Source: Catenibacterium sp. co_0103
Lineage (GTDB): Bacteria > Bacillota_I > Bacilli_A > Erysipelotrichales > Coprobacillaceae
NCBI RefSeq assembly: GCF_004168205.1
Contig: NZ_RCYB01000007.1
Span: forward strand, 1-56,558
DNA length: 56,558 nt
Reading direction: 5' to 3'
The notes below the pieces were generated by a model that worked only from the letters and a program-made list of their open reading frames with translations, was not told the origin of the DNA and made no database searches. Shown here piece after piece: positions 9,541-19,037 of this stretch. Each line of letters opens with the position of its first letter. Position 1 is the first letter of the stretch. Made by a program: the position numbers and the translations under genes.

Positions 9541-11831
9541 CTATTCCACATTCTTCAATGCATCCTGCATTGGAATCTTCTTAATCTTCTTATACTCAAT
9601 CAACATCACTATAAAATAACTTATAAAACCAATAACAATTGTCTTTAAGAAAGTAAGGTTACTTACAGTTAGAGGCATCCATCCTGCCATCTCTTCTTTC
9701 ATCATTGCCTCAAATATAGGCTTTAATATCACATAATCGAGTGGCACAGTGAGAAGAATAAACAAAGATACAATAATAGATGTCGATACAATATAAATAG
9801 AACTTACTTCATGATTGGTATAACCAAGAATCTTAGTCATAGAAATAGACTGTGCATTCTTTTCTATAATTGTTTTTGTAAGAAGATAAATAAGCACAAT
9901 AAACATGATGACAGCCATTCCATAAAGTAAATAAGCCATACCGCCCATTGATACATTCAATTGTCGAGATACTTTACTTAATGAATCATAATCAATAGTT
10001 GTGCCTATATACTTTTCATTGATATCAGTAATAGGATTCTTTGAGAAATAACCAGAAAAATAATCATCATCTAAATCAAATAACTGATTCATTTTTTTCT
10101 GATTCATGAATATCGCAATCGCACCTGGATAGTTATATTCACCACTGACCTTTAATGTATACTTCTTATCTGTATACTCTGTCCTTAAGTGAAGTACATC
10201 GCCCTTATGGATATGATATTTATCTGCATAAGCACTTGATACATAAACACCATCACTAATAGAAACATAACAACTGTTCTTTTTTACTCCATATACAGTC
10301 ACCGTATCCAAAGTATTGTCTTCTATCTTTAAGCTAAAAGCACTAAACTTCTCAGATGTCTTTTCTTCTGTTTCTATTCCCTTTGTGAAAGTATAAGCTT
10401 CTATCATATTAGAAAAGCTCTTTTCACTAGACTGCAAGCTTGCTGGTACTTTAAGAATATATTGATAATCCGCAAACATATTCTGTTTAATATTGGTTCC
10501 ATAGGAATTAATAATATCTGGCATCGCAAGTCCAAATAATAAGATCATATTCGCAAACATTAATCCAATAAACATGACAAGATAATGGGCTTTATTCTGA
10601 AGAATAATACGTGTTCTAAAACGTGTAATAAAAGGAATACGTGTGGACAAAGGCATGACATGTGACTGTTTATGTCTCTATCTCTTCTTAAGAATTTAAG
10701 AGGAGATAGAGACAACTGTCTATTTAATATAAAGAGATTAATAATAAACATGAGTATAACAGGTACAACTGTTGTCTGAATAAAAGCACTTGCACTCCAT
10801 ACTGTTTGATAAGTCGTTAAACTATAACTGGGATAATATAAATTCGCCATAGTCGTTCTAAAATAGGTATAGCCTAGAATATTACCTATTAAGGCACTCA
10901 TAAGTGTCACAATAATAGGAAGTGTCATATAGTGACTGATCAATTCTTTCTTTGTATAACCAGATGCAAGTAATGTCCCAATCACATTGGCTTCTTTCTG
11001 GATTGTATTGGTCATAGTGACCGCAAATACAAATGCAATAATCACAATCATGATATATAAGAGAAGTCTGACCATCACGCCATCACTACCCATATCATCA
11101 CCAGTAAAATGAATGGTCTGATTCTCATATTGAGGAATATATTCTTCTAGATGTACTTCTTTATTTAATAACTTTAAGAATGATTCAGATTTCTTTTCTT
11201 CATTCTTTGTCTTATTTGCATAAAGCCATGAATAGTTATAGGTCATATGTGCTGTATCCCATTGATTAAATAAAGAAGGTTGTACAACAGCCACACCAAA
11301 CTTGATGGCATCAAACATCGTATCGCTGTTATTCTCAAATAATGCGGAATAATCTGGTAAAGCCACTAAACCACAGATCTTTAATGAATGATTCTGACTC
11401 TTAATAGTATCCCCGATAGATAACTTGTTATTGACGGCATACATGCGATCTATCGCAATTTCTTTATCATTTTGAGGAAGTCTTCCTTTCATGACACATA
11501 CTTTATTTACGCTTTGAGGTGTCGCAAAGATACGTAATTTATTTCCATTGATCAATGTTTCTTCTACATAAGAATGATCATAGAGATGTACACCGGCTTT
11601 AGAAATATTGATCAAAGACTGATTATTTAGTTTCTTATCTACATTAAAGTGACCATCTTCAATTGTATACTTCTCAAAACTTTCATTATCAGCTTTGATC
11701 ATACTCTCATCTGCCACAATAAAACCCGATACAAGACCAATCATACCTGTCATCAATAAGAAGATGACAAGATACTTACTCCAGTCTTCTTTTAATTCAC
11801 GTATGAAACGTTTATTTAATGGATTCTTCAT
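9541..11831 (-). pseudogene. FtsX/MacB-like ABC permease, frameshifted in the middle
   Basis: The 5' frame (11831-10560) has an N-terminal transmembrane helix, a large extracellular domain and three helices (VRLLLYIMIVIIAFVFAVT and following) typical of FtsX permeases. It reaches LSLSPLKFLRRDRD and then loses phase. The 3' frame (to 9541) continues RHKQSHVMPLSTRIPFITRF with a second extracellular domain and three more helices. Removing two bases (GA) within the minus-strand GATAGAGACA, plus positions about 10674-10680, restores one protein of about 760 residues. It would have formed the membrane part of a lipid or peptide exporter with the adjacent ATPase. Confidence 0.85.
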
Positions 11832-11832
11832 A

Positions 11833-12534
11833 TTACCAATCTACCTCATTGACTCGTTTACGATCTGTATTGATATAGTCTTCTTTAATTCTTCCATCAT
11901 GTAATACAAAGATATGATTCGCAATATACTTAATAGATTCATTATGTGTCACCATGATGATTGTATTTCCAAATCTTTCATTAATATCACAGATTAACTG
12001 TAATATATCCTGTGAAGTACGATAATCGAGTGCGCCAGTCGGTTCATCACAAAGAAGTATATCTAGATTCTTTATGACTGCACGTCCAATTGCAGTACGC
12101 TGTTGTTGTCCACCAGATAATTGATTAGGTAATTTATTTTGATGCTCATATAAACCAAGTGTATGTAATAAATCATCAATATCCAAAGGCTTCTTACTTA
12201 AATAAGCACCTACTTTGATATTCTCTCTCACTGTTAAGTTAGGAATTAAATTATACATCTGGAATATATAACCTAAATGATCACGTCTATATTGACTTAA
12301 TTTCTTCTCTTTCATTGTCTTTAAATGATGTTTATTAATAATAAGTTCTCCCTCATCTAAACTATCAATACCCCCAATAATATTAAGTAGTGTAGATTTA
12401 CCAGAACCAGAAGGACCAAGCAATACACAGAATTCTCCTTTATTAATAGTCATATTAATCCCCTTTAATACATCAATATGGCTTTCTCCTTATCCAAAAG
12501 ACTTTTTTAACCCCTTAATCTCTAAAAAAATCAT
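11833..12534 (-). pseudogene. MacB/LolD-like ABC ATPase with a TAA at codon 15
   Basis: The true start is ATG 12534, preceded by AGGAGGAG. It encodes MIFLEIKGLKKSFG, then TAA (12490-12492), then GESHIDVLKGINM and a complete ATPase. The latter has GPSGSGKST (Walker A), YIFQMYNLIPNLTVREN (Q-loop), LSGGQQQR (signature) and LLCDEPTGALD (Walker B). A GAA-to-TAA substitution explains the stop. Reinitiation at ATG 12453 is possible, but that product lacks the A-loop aromatic region and the first strands. It would energise export with the permease and lipoprotein, both of which are also broken. Confidence 0.8.
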
Positions 12535-12560
12535 AACATCTCCTCCTATGTTAGTCTTAC

Positions 12561-12596
12561 CTAACTATATTATAGCCAAATAGTTAGCTCGTGCAA
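12561..12596 (-). promoter_or_regulatory. Exporter promoter with palindromic operator
   Basis: On the minus strand TTGCAC (12596-12591), a 16-base spacer and TATAAT (12574-12569) form a promoter for the ABC operon. CTAACTAT (12561-12568) and ATAGTTAG (12580-12587) are perfect inverted arms flanking the -10 box, an arrangement expected of a TetR-, PadR- or MarR-type repressor site. No such regulator gene is present in the window. Confidence 0.6.
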
Positions 12597-12607
12597 ACTA
12601 AAAACTA

Positions 12608-12616
12608 TGATATAAT
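12608..12616 (+). promoter_or_regulatory. Extended -10 promoter of the NifD-like fragment
   Basis: TGATATAAT at 12608-12616, divergent from the exporter promoter and only 12 bases from its -35 element. Confidence 0.5.
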
Positions 12617-12638
12617 GAAGAAAAAATGAGGTACATAT

Positions 12639-13268
12639 ATGAATTATACAGAAGAAGAATTATGCACATTAGTAGATCAATTACCGGATATTCAATATAA
12701 CTTACAAATGCCTGTGACTTCTATTAATCTATTAGGCTTAACACCTGATTTATTTGATGAAGAAGTCTATGAAATATTAAAGGATTATTTTACTGAGCAG
12801 AAATACAATGTCCTTACAACATTCTTATATCATGATACATCACTTGATATGGCCGGTTATGCAGATGTAAATATTGTAGTATCAGTCAAAGGGTTAAAGA
12901 TTGCTGAATTATTAAAAGAGAAGTATGGCACACCTTATGTTGTAGGATTCCCTTATGGGAAGTTCTCTTCTTATTTCTTTATGGCTGTTGAACAGGCATT
13001 AGAAACGGGCATTGACCAGATTCCTTATCAGAATTTCTTTAGACTACAGACAGAGCAGATGATTCAATTACACGGTGATCCTGTGATTATGAGTTCTATT
13101 GGTTTCTCTTTATCCCAACAATATGATTTTGGTTATCAAGTGATATCAGATAGAAAAGAAACATTAGGTACAGTAGATTTAAAGGATACTAAAAAAGATG
13201 ATATCCAAGTCGATATCACCTTCCCATTACATGAATCTATATTTGATTTAACCATTCATGACTTGTAA
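12639..13268 (+). CDS. Nitrogenase component 1-like (NifD/K family) C-terminal fragment
   Basis: A 209-residue protein. INLLGLTPDLFDEEVYEILK, followed by YADVNIVVSVKGLKIAELL and YGTPYVVGFPYG, matches the second Rossmann-like domain of NifD/NifK-type oxidoreductases. These proteins are normally 400 residues or more; the N-terminal domain with the P-cluster cysteines is absent, and the final domain is abbreviated. Cluster binding therefore looks impossible. The gene still has a promoter, GAGG at 12628-12631 and a normal start, so it may be expressed or may be a remnant. Its 3' end overlaps the convergent CoA-binding gene by 21 bases. No other nif-like gene is in the window. Confidence 0.55.
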   Translation: MNYTEEELCTLVDQLPDIQYNLQMPVTSINLLGLTPDLFDEEVYEILKDYFTEQKYNVLTTFLYHDTSLDMAGYADVNIVVSVKGLKIAELLKEKYGTPYVVGFPYGKFSSYFFMAVEQALETGIDQIPYQNFFRLQTEQMIQLHGDPVIMSSIGFSLSQQYDFGYQVISDRKETLGTVDLKDTKKDDIQVDITFPLHESIFDLTIHDL

Positions 13269-13628
13269 TACACAATTTTCTATTGTTTCTATTCCCTGAT
13301 CATGAAAAGCATGAAGTAAATCTTCATCATAAGTTCCTGGCTGCATCCAGGCATACTTAATACCAAGCTCTCTCATCTCTCTGATATAAGTCATACCAAT
13401 TGTTTTATTGACGACAAAAACAACAACATCTACAGGATACTCTATATCTATCAGAGATGTATACATCTTATCATTGTCTATTGTGTCATACTTAGGAGAT
13501 ATACCATAGACATGCTTACCTGCATTCTTTAAGCACTGATATAATTGATAGCTATACTTCTTGGGATCAGGACTCATCCCAATGATACAATAATTATTAT
13601 AGATCTTTAAAATATCTCTTTCTTTCAT
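13248..13628 (-). CDS. CoA-binding domain protein (YccU type)
   Basis: A 126-residue single-domain Rossmann protein. NYCIIGMSPDPKKYSYQLYQCLKNAG is split in the family pattern (strand, glycine loop, helix) and followed by VYGISPKYD, VDVVVFVVNK and IKYAWMQPGTYDEDL. It matches the CoA_binding_2 family of small cytosolic proteins related to succinyl-CoA ligase alpha. They bind CoA or a similar nucleotide and have no settled function. The length is normal. It is transcribed toward the NifD-like fragment and away from mnmG. Confidence 0.85.
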   Translation of the reverse strand: MKERDILKIYNNYCIIGMSPDPKKYSYQLYQCLKNAGKHVYGISPKYDTIDNDKMYTSLIDIEYPVDVVVFVVNKTIGMTYIREMRELGIKYAWMQPGTYDEDLLHAFHDQGIETIENCVLQVMNG

Positions 13629-13701
13629 CGTTCATCACCGTTTTCATTATATCATACCACCAACATTTTTGATTGAATTTTACACCATAATAATGCATTT
13701 G

Positions 13702-13710
13702 TGGTATAAT
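13702..13710 (+). promoter_or_regulatory. Extended -10 promoter of mnmG-rsmG-noc
   Basis: TGGTATAAT at 13702-13710, about 60 bases before the mnmG GTG start, with GAAAGGAAGG between them. Confidence 0.6.
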
Positions 13711-13773
13711 GACAAACGCGAATTGATATGTTAATATAGACACGTATTAAATAAGAAAGGAAGGTCGTTTATA

Positions 13774-15633
13774 GTGTACGATATTATAGTTGTAGGTGCT
13801 GGCCATGCAGGTATTGAGGCATGTCTTGCTGGTGCAAGAACAGGAAATAAAACATTACTTATTACAAGCAACTTCTCTAATGCAGGAAGCATGCCTTGTA
13901 ATACATCCATTGGAGGACCTGCAAAGGGCATTATTGTAAGAGAAATAGATGCACTTGGGGGACAGATGGGTAAAACTACAGATGCGACTTACCTTCAGAT
14001 GAAGATGTTGAATACTGCAAAAGGACCAGGTGTTCAGTCTCTTCGTGCACAGGCAGATAAGAAAGCTTATCCACGCTATATGCAGAAAGTATTAAAGGAA
14101 CAAGAAAATCTTGATATTGTAGAAGCAATGGTAGAGGATTTGATTGTAGAAGGTGATGAGTGTAAGGGTGTTATCCTTGCAGATGGTACATGCTATGAAT
14201 CTCATACTACAATTCTTACTACAGGAACTTATTTAAAGGCTGAAGTCCTTGTCGGTCATTCTAAGACTCCTAGTGGACCAGATAAACAGAAGGAAAGCTT
14301 ATATTTATCAAGTAAGTTAAAGGATTATGGATTTAGAATCCAAAGATTAAAGACAGGTACACCACCTCGTGTAGAAATTAATTCTATTGATTATTCAAAA
14401 ACAACAGTACAGCCGGGTACAGATGCGAAACTTTCATTCTCATATGAAACAACACATTTCACACCAGTAGAAGATCAGACTGTATGTTACTTAACATATA
14501 CAACGGCAGAAACACATAAACTTATTAGAGATAATCTAGATAAATGTGCGATGTTCTCAGGACTTATTAAAGGTATTGGACCACGTTATTGTCCATCTAT
14601 TGAGGATAAGGTTGTTAAGTTTGCGGATAAGGAAAGACATCAGATCTTCCTAGAACCAGAATCTAAGGAAATGAATACAATCTATGTACAGGGATTCTCT
14701 ACATCAATGCCTCATGATATTCAGGAAAAGATGGTACATTCATTACCAGGACTTGAAAACTGTACTATTTTAAAATATGCATATGCGATTGAATATGATG
14801 CGATTGATCCATTACAGTTGTGGCCTAGTCTAGAAACAAAGGTTTTAAAGAATCTCTTTACTGCAGGTCAGATCAATGGTACTTCAGGTTATGAAGAAGC
14901 AGCAGGTCAGGGTCTTATTGCCGGTATTAATGCGTCTAAGAAGGTAAAGGGTAATAAACCTTTAATCTTGAAACGTGATGAAGCCTATATTGGTGTATTG
15001 ATTGATGACTTAGTGACTAAAGGTACTAAAGAACCATATCGTATGTTAACAAGTCGTGCTGAATATAGATTATTATTAAGACATGATAATGCGGATGAAA
15101 GATTAAGAAAATATGGCCATGATGCAGGTCTTGTAAATGATGAAGTCTACTCACTTTATCTAGATAAAATGAATCGTATTCATGCTGAAATAGAACGTCT
15201 AGATACCATTCATTTCTCACCTAAGAGTGAAATCAATGACCTCTTAGAAGAGAAGGGCTCAACACGTTTAAAAGAAGGTGTAACTGCCCGTTCTATTCTT
15301 CAAAGACCAGAATTAGTCTATGAAGACTTATTACCTTATATTGAACATGTTGACTTAACTGAAGAAGAAATGAGAAGAGTCACTATTCTTATTAAATATA
15401 AGGGATATATTGAAAAAACATTAAGACAAGTAGAAAAAGTAAAGAATATGGAAGAAAAGCAGATTCCTGCAGACTTAGACTATGATGATGTATTAAACTT
15501 ATCATTAGAAGCAAGACAGAAACTAAAGAAGGTCAGACCTGTAACTATTGGTCAGGCAACACGTATTTCTGGTATTAATCCTGCAGATATTTCTGTTTTA
15601 CTTATTCACTTAAAAACACAATACGGAGATTAA
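13774..15633 (+). CDS. mnmG: tRNA uridine-5-carboxymethylaminomethyl(34) synthesis enzyme MnmG
   Basis: A 619-residue FAD-dependent enzyme, full length. With MnmE it installs the (carboxymethyl)aminomethyl group on U34 of tRNAs reading NNA/NNG codons. The FAD-binding loop VVGAGHAGIEA is at the N-terminus. ITTGTYLKA-like strands, RLKTGTPPRV, TAGQINGTSGYEEAAGQG and MLTSRAEYRLLLRHDNAD are all hallmark motifs, and the C-terminal helical tRNA/MnmE-binding domain is present. It starts with GTG after GAAAGGAAGG. It is separated from rsmG by one base, and the three genes form an operon. mnmE, the usual upstream neighbour, is not in the window. Confidence 0.97.
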   Translation: MYDIIVVGAGHAGIEACLAGARTGNKTLLITSNFSNAGSMPCNTSIGGPAKGIIVREIDALGGQMGKTTDATYLQMKMLNTAKGPGVQSLRAQADKKAYPRYMQKVLKEQENLDIVEAMVEDLIVEGDECKGVILADGTCYESHTTILTTGTYLKAEVLVGHSKTPSGPDKQKESLYLSSKLKDYGFRIQRLKTGTPPRVEINSIDYSKTTVQPGTDAKLSFSYETTHFTPVEDQTVCYLTYTTAETHKLIRDNLDKCAMFSGLIKGIGPRYCPSIEDKVVKFADKERHQIFLEPESKEMNTIYVQGFSTSMPHDIQEKMVHSLPGLENCTILKYAYAIEYDAIDPLQLWPSLETKVLKNLFTAGQINGTSGYEEAAGQGLIAGINASKKVKGNKPLILKRDEAYIGVLIDDLVTKGTKEPYRMLTSRAEYRLLLRHDNADERLRKYGHDAGLVNDEVYSLYLDKMNRIHAEIERLDTIHFSPKSEINDLLEEKGSTRLKEGVTARSILQRPELVYEDLLPYIEHVDLTEEEMRRVTILIKYKGYIEKTLRQVEKVKNMEEKQIPADLDYDDVLNLSLEARQKLKKVRPVTIGQATRISGINPADISVLLIHLKTQYGD

Positions 15634-15634
15634 T

Positions 15635-16339
15635 ATGACACAACAAGAATTTATTGTGAGCTTAGAAGAAAAAGGCATTGTGCTTTCAGAGAAACAGATT
15701 GAACAGTTTGAAAAGTATTATGAAATACTCGTAGAATGGAATGAAAAGATGAATTTAACCGCTATTACAGATAGAGAAGGTGTTTATTTAAAACACTTCT
15801 ATGATTCTCTTACAATTGCGTTTGATTTCCCATTCTCTAATCAAACAATCTGTGATGTAGGTGCAGGTGCTGGATTCCCTTCAGTTCCACTTAAAATCGT
15901 TTATCCAGAATTAAATGTCACTATTGTAGATTCTTTGAATAAGAGAATCACATTCTTGAATCACTTATTTAAAGAATTAGAATTAGATCATATTCAAGCA
16001 GTTGCATCACGTGCTGAAGATTTCTGTAAAGATCATCGTGAATCATTTGATATTGTCATGGCACGTGCAGTTGCAAGATTAAATATCTTAGATGAACTTT
16101 GTCTCCCATTAGTGAAGAAAGATGGTTACTTCCTTTCATTAAAAGGACTCAAAGCCCCTGAAGAATTAAAAGATGCGAAGGGAGGCATAAAGGTACTTGG
16201 AGGAGAAGTGATGGATGATTTTACTTTTACTTTAAGTGATCAGAATGATCATCGTCATAACATCGTGATCAAGAAAGTGAAATCAACACCTGCAAAGTAC
16301 CCAAGAAACTATGGACAAATTAAGAAGAAGCCTTTATAG
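15635..16339 (+). CDS. rsmG: 16S rRNA (guanine(527)-N7)-methyltransferase RsmG
   Basis: A 234-residue SAM-dependent methyltransferase that modifies G527 in the 530 loop of 16S rRNA. The family signature is seen as YEILVEWNEKMNLTAITD near the N-terminus, then the SAM-binding loop CDVGAGAGFPSVPLKI (about residues 71-86) and VMARAVARL. It lies one base after mnmG, and its last 29 bases overlap the noc start, indicating translational coupling. Loss of this enzyme gives low-level streptomycin resistance in other bacteria. Confidence 0.96.
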   Translation: MTQQEFIVSLEEKGIVLSEKQIEQFEKYYEILVEWNEKMNLTAITDREGVYLKHFYDSLTIAFDFPFSNQTICDVGAGAGFPSVPLKIVYPELNVTIVDSLNKRITFLNHLFKELELDHIQAVASRAEDFCKDHRESFDIVMARAVARLNILDELCLPLVKKDGYFLSLKGLKAPEELKDAKGGIKVLGGEVMDDFTFTLSDQNDHRHNIVIKKVKSTPAKYPRNYGQIKKKPL

Positions 16340-17120
16340 AAAGAAAAAGAACGTTATTAAAGATGCTTATTGTTTCTTAGACATCAATGATATTGTTGCG
16401 AATAAGGAACAGCCAAGAACTCATTTTGAAGATGAGAAGATCCAGGAACTCGCTGAATCTATTATGCAGAATGGTCTCTTACAGCCTATCGTAGTCAGAG
16501 AATATGAAGGTAAATATCAGATTGTTGTAGGGGAAAGAAGATACCGTGCCTGCAAACTAGCAGGTATTACAGAAGTGCCATGTATCATTCAGGAACTTGA
16601 TGACAATCAGACAGCCAATGCCGCATTAGTAGAAAATATTCAAAGAGAAAATCTTTCAGCAATAGAAGAAGCCTTAGCTTACCAGCAGATTCTAGATACA
16701 CAGGGTTTAACTCAAGCCCAGCTCGCTGAAAAAGTAGGTAAGAAACAGTCTACAGTAGCTAATAAACTTAGACTCTTAAAGCTTCCTATGACAGTACAGG
16801 AATCAGTTAAGAAAAAAGAAATCTCTGAAAGACATGCCCGTGCTTTATTAAAACTAGAAGATACAGCACAACAAAATAATATGTTGAAGGAGATTCTTGA
16901 ACAGAATTTAACTGTCGATGAAACAGAAAAAAGAATTGCGAAACTATTAACACCTAAAAAAGAAAAACCACGTGTACGTAAATTTTCTAGAAGTGTTAAA
17001 ATCGCAATCAATACAATCAATCAGGCAGTAAAGATGGTCACTGATGCAGGAACTGATGTAGAAGAAAACATCGATGAAACAGATGACGAAGTCATCATTA
17101 CTCTAAAAGTAAAGAAGTAG
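16311..17120 (+). CDS. noc: Nucleoid occlusion protein Noc (ParB family)
   Basis: A 269-residue ParB-family CTPase. DINDIVANKEQPRTHF opens the ParB N-terminal domain, VGERRYRACK is the CTP-binding GERRYRA box, and LTQAQLAEKVGKKQSTVANK is the DNA-binding helix-turn-helix. Location directly after rsmG, as in Bacillus subtilis, and the N-terminal basic RRSLYRKKK stretch favour Noc over chromosome-partitioning ParB. Noc binds dispersed chromosomal sites, spreads, and tethers DNA to the membrane to block Z-ring assembly over the nucleoid. No parA or parB follows here. ParB remains the alternative. Confidence 0.85.
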   Translation: MDKLRRSLYRKKKNVIKDAYCFLDINDIVANKEQPRTHFEDEKIQELAESIMQNGLLQPIVVREYEGKYQIVVGERRYRACKLAGITEVPCIIQELDDNQTANAALVENIQRENLSAIEEALAYQQILDTQGLTQAQLAEKVGKKQSTVANKLRLLKLPMTVQESVKKKEISERHARALLKLEDTAQQNNMLKEILEQNLTVDETEKRIAKLLTPKKEKPRVRKFSRSVKIAINTINQAVKMVTDAGTDVEENIDETDDEVIITLKVKK

Positions 17121-17150
17121 ATCCTAATTATTAGGACCTACTTCTTTTTT
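17113..17150. terminator. Shared terminator between noc and the small convergent gene
   Basis: A long near-perfect hairpin spans 17113-17145 (AGAAGTAG...TCCTAA / TTAGGA...CTACTTCT), with a T-run to 17150 on the plus strand. The stop codons of both convergent genes lie in it. Confidence 0.75.
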
Positions 17151-17306
17151 AAATCTTTCTGGAATTCTATTATGGAACACAATATCCATAACTTCATCAT
17201 AACTAAATTCATAACATTCATCTGTTTCAGTCACATGTATTCTTAATACATCACCTCTTTCTGCTTCTGTTAAGAATAAATATAAATTTTTCATTAATTC
17301 TTCCAT
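17124..17306 (-). CDS. Small acidic hypothetical protein
   Basis: A 60-residue protein without a recognised domain; composition is Glu- and Phe-rich with no membrane segment (FLTEAERGDVLRIHVTETDE). AGGAGGTACCCT directly before ATG 17306 is a strong ribosome binding site, which is why I regard it as real. It sits alone between the noc terminator and the next minus-strand gene, so it probably has its own promoter. No function can be assigned. Confidence 0.6.
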   Translation of the reverse strand: MEELMKNLYLFLTEAERGDVLRIHVTETDECYEFSYDEVMDIVFHNRIPERFKKEVGPNN

Positions 17307-17363
17307 AGGGTACCTCCTATATATTTATTCTCAAAGAAACTTTAAATTACTTAATGATATAAT

Positions 17364-17390
17364 AAAAAAGATTGAGCTAAGCTCAATCTT
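17364..17390 (-). terminator. Terminator of the lactonase-family gene
   Basis: AGATTGAGCT pairs with AGCTCAATCT (17370-17389). On the minus strand it is followed by TTTTTT, and the gene's stop codon lies inside the arm. Confidence 0.7.
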
Positions 17391-18417
17391 CAACACATAC
17401 GCATACGGGTGCTGGAATCTCTAATTCAGAATCTGTCATCAATAGCTTTTCATTCTCTTCATCAAAAGTAAGTACCTGAAGCTTATTATCTTCCTGTGCA
17501 CCTACAATAACATACTTATCGTCAATAATATTAAAGTCTCTAGGTTCTTTACCAGTATGTACCATATAAAGTAAAGAAATCTTACCATTCTCTTTATTGA
17601 CTCTATATAAGGCAATAGAATTATGACCTCTATTAGAAATAAGTAGATGTTCTCCACTCTTTGTGAGATGAATTGCGGCAGCTGCATTAAATCCCTTAAA
17701 ATGACGTGGAACACAATGAATGGCCTGAACTAAACTCATACGACCCTCATTATATTTAAAGACCATGATCTTATTTGCAATCTCATTAATGAGATAACCA
17801 TAACGCCCATCCTGTGAGAAAATCAAATGTCTAGGACCAGAACCAGGTACAACATTTACTGTATAATCTGTATTCTCTTTAAGAACACCATCTTTATAAT
17901 TGTACATTACAATCTTATCAGCCCCTAAATCTACAGCATATAAGAAACGTCTGTCAGGTGTAAAACCAACATTATGTACATGAGGTGCAGTCTGTCTCTT
18001 TAATAAATCAGGCCCCATACCAGTATGTCTCACAGCACCAATCTTATGATCAATACGATAATTTTCTAGTTTATAGGCAGCTGTTGCACCAACATGATAA
18101 TTAGCTGCAAAGATATACTTATTATCATCAGAGATACATAAATGTGTATAACTTCTACCAGAAGAAGAATAGTTATTATTAAGAATCAATTCATTCTTAT
18201 GAATACTAAAACTTCCTAATCCTCCACCTTCATTATTAGATTTTGCATTCTTATAAGATACATAAAGTTCTTTATTTTTCGCAATCAGATATGATGGAAA
18301 ATCTTGAGTTAAAATCTGTTGTATTTTCTTTAATTCTAATGTTTCTTCATTAAAAGAAACGATATAGATTCCTTTATCGTTACCTTTACCGTAACTTGCA
18401 ACATAAAACGTTTTCAT
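17383..18417 (-). CDS. Lactonase family protein (6-phosphogluconolactonase, YkgB/Pgl type)
   Basis: A 344-residue seven-bladed beta-propeller. The repeated blade pattern includes THLCISDDNKYIFAANY, HNVGFTPDRRFLYAVDLGAD, PRHLIFSQDGRYGYLINE and HLTKSGEHLLISNRGHNSI. HVHNVGFTPD, SGPRHL and ISNRGH-type elements are typical of the lactonase_7 family, which hydrolyses 6-phosphogluconolactone in the oxidative pentose phosphate pathway. I start at ATG 18417, since GGAGGTG lies upstream; a longer frame begins at 18432 within that ribosome binding site. No other pentose phosphate gene is adjacent, so the substrate remains inferred. Confidence 0.85.
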   Translation of the reverse strand: MKTFYVASYGKGNDKGIYIVSFNEETLELKKIQQILTQDFPSYLIAKNKELYVSYKNAKSNNEGGGLGSFSIHKNELILNNNYSSSGRSYTHLCISDDNKYIFAANYHVGATAAYKLENYRIDHKIGAVRHTGMGPDLLKRQTAPHVHNVGFTPDRRFLYAVDLGADKIVMYNYKDGVLKENTDYTVNVVPGSGPRHLIFSQDGRYGYLINEIANKIMVFKYNEGRMSLVQAIHCVPRHFKGFNAAAAIHLTKSGEHLLISNRGHNSIALYRVNKENGKISLLYMVHTGKEPRDFNIIDDKYVIVGAQEDNKLQVLTFDEENEKLLMTDSELEIPAPVCVCVED

Positions 18418-18520
18418 AGGACACCTCCACATGAAAATATTTTATCACAATTATTCTCTATTTACTAATGAGTTTCATTATTATAAAATGATTGTACAAT
18501 AGTCAAAGGAGGACAAAAGG

Positions 18521-19036
18521 TTGGATAATAAGGAACTTTTATCTATGAGTGATGGTCTTTTAATTCAATTATTACAGAAAAATGCAAGATATAAGGTTTC
18601 TGACCTAGCCGCTGCGCTAGCAGAATCTAAAGACAGCATTGTAGAAAGATTAAATAGACTAGAAAAAGAGAAGATTATTTGTGGTTACCATACTATTGTC
18701 AACTGGGACAAGACAAATACTGAACTTGTGACTGCGATGATTGAGATTAATGCTATTCCTGAAAGAGAATATGGTTATGATCGTATTGCGTCACATATTT
18801 ATAAGTATGAAGAAATTGAAACAATGTATTTATTATCAGGTGATTATGATTTTATGTGCATTGTGAAGGGTCGTACTATGCAGGAAGTCGCGCACTTTGT
18901 TGCATCTAAATTAGCATGTATTCCTGGTGTTACAGGAACAAAAACAACATTTGTGTTAAAGCCATATAAGACAGATGGACATGTCCTAGTAGATGATGAA
19001 GATGGTAAAAATACGCGACTGGTGGTGACTCCATAA
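18521..19036 (+). CDS. Lrp/AsnC family transcriptional regulator
   Basis: A 171-residue regulator with a winged helix-turn-helix (about residues 9-60: LLQKNARYKVSDLAAALAES, VERLNRLEKEKIICGYHTIV). A C-terminal RAM effector domain follows (VTAMIEINA, ETMYLLSGDYDFMCIVKG). It starts at TTG 18521, eight bases after AGGAGG. It ends one base before an aminotransferase, the same arrangement as AlaR-AlaT (YugG-YugH) in Bacillus subtilis, where the regulator controls alanine aminotransferase. Amino-acid-responsive control of its own operon is likely. Confidence 0.9.
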   Translation: MDNKELLSMSDGLLIQLLQKNARYKVSDLAAALAESKDSIVERLNRLEKEKIICGYHTIVNWDKTNTELVTAMIEINAIPEREYGYDRIASHIYKYEEIETMYLLSGDYDFMCIVKGRTMQEVAHFVASKLACIPGVTGTKTTFVLKPYKTDGHVLVDDEDGKNTRLVVTP

Positions 19037-19037
19037 A

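Noticed and set aside
16311..17400. Replication origin or parS site next to noc
   Set aside because: I found no TGTTTCACGTGAAACA-like palindrome or DnaA-box cluster by eye; parAB, jag and rpmH are not here.
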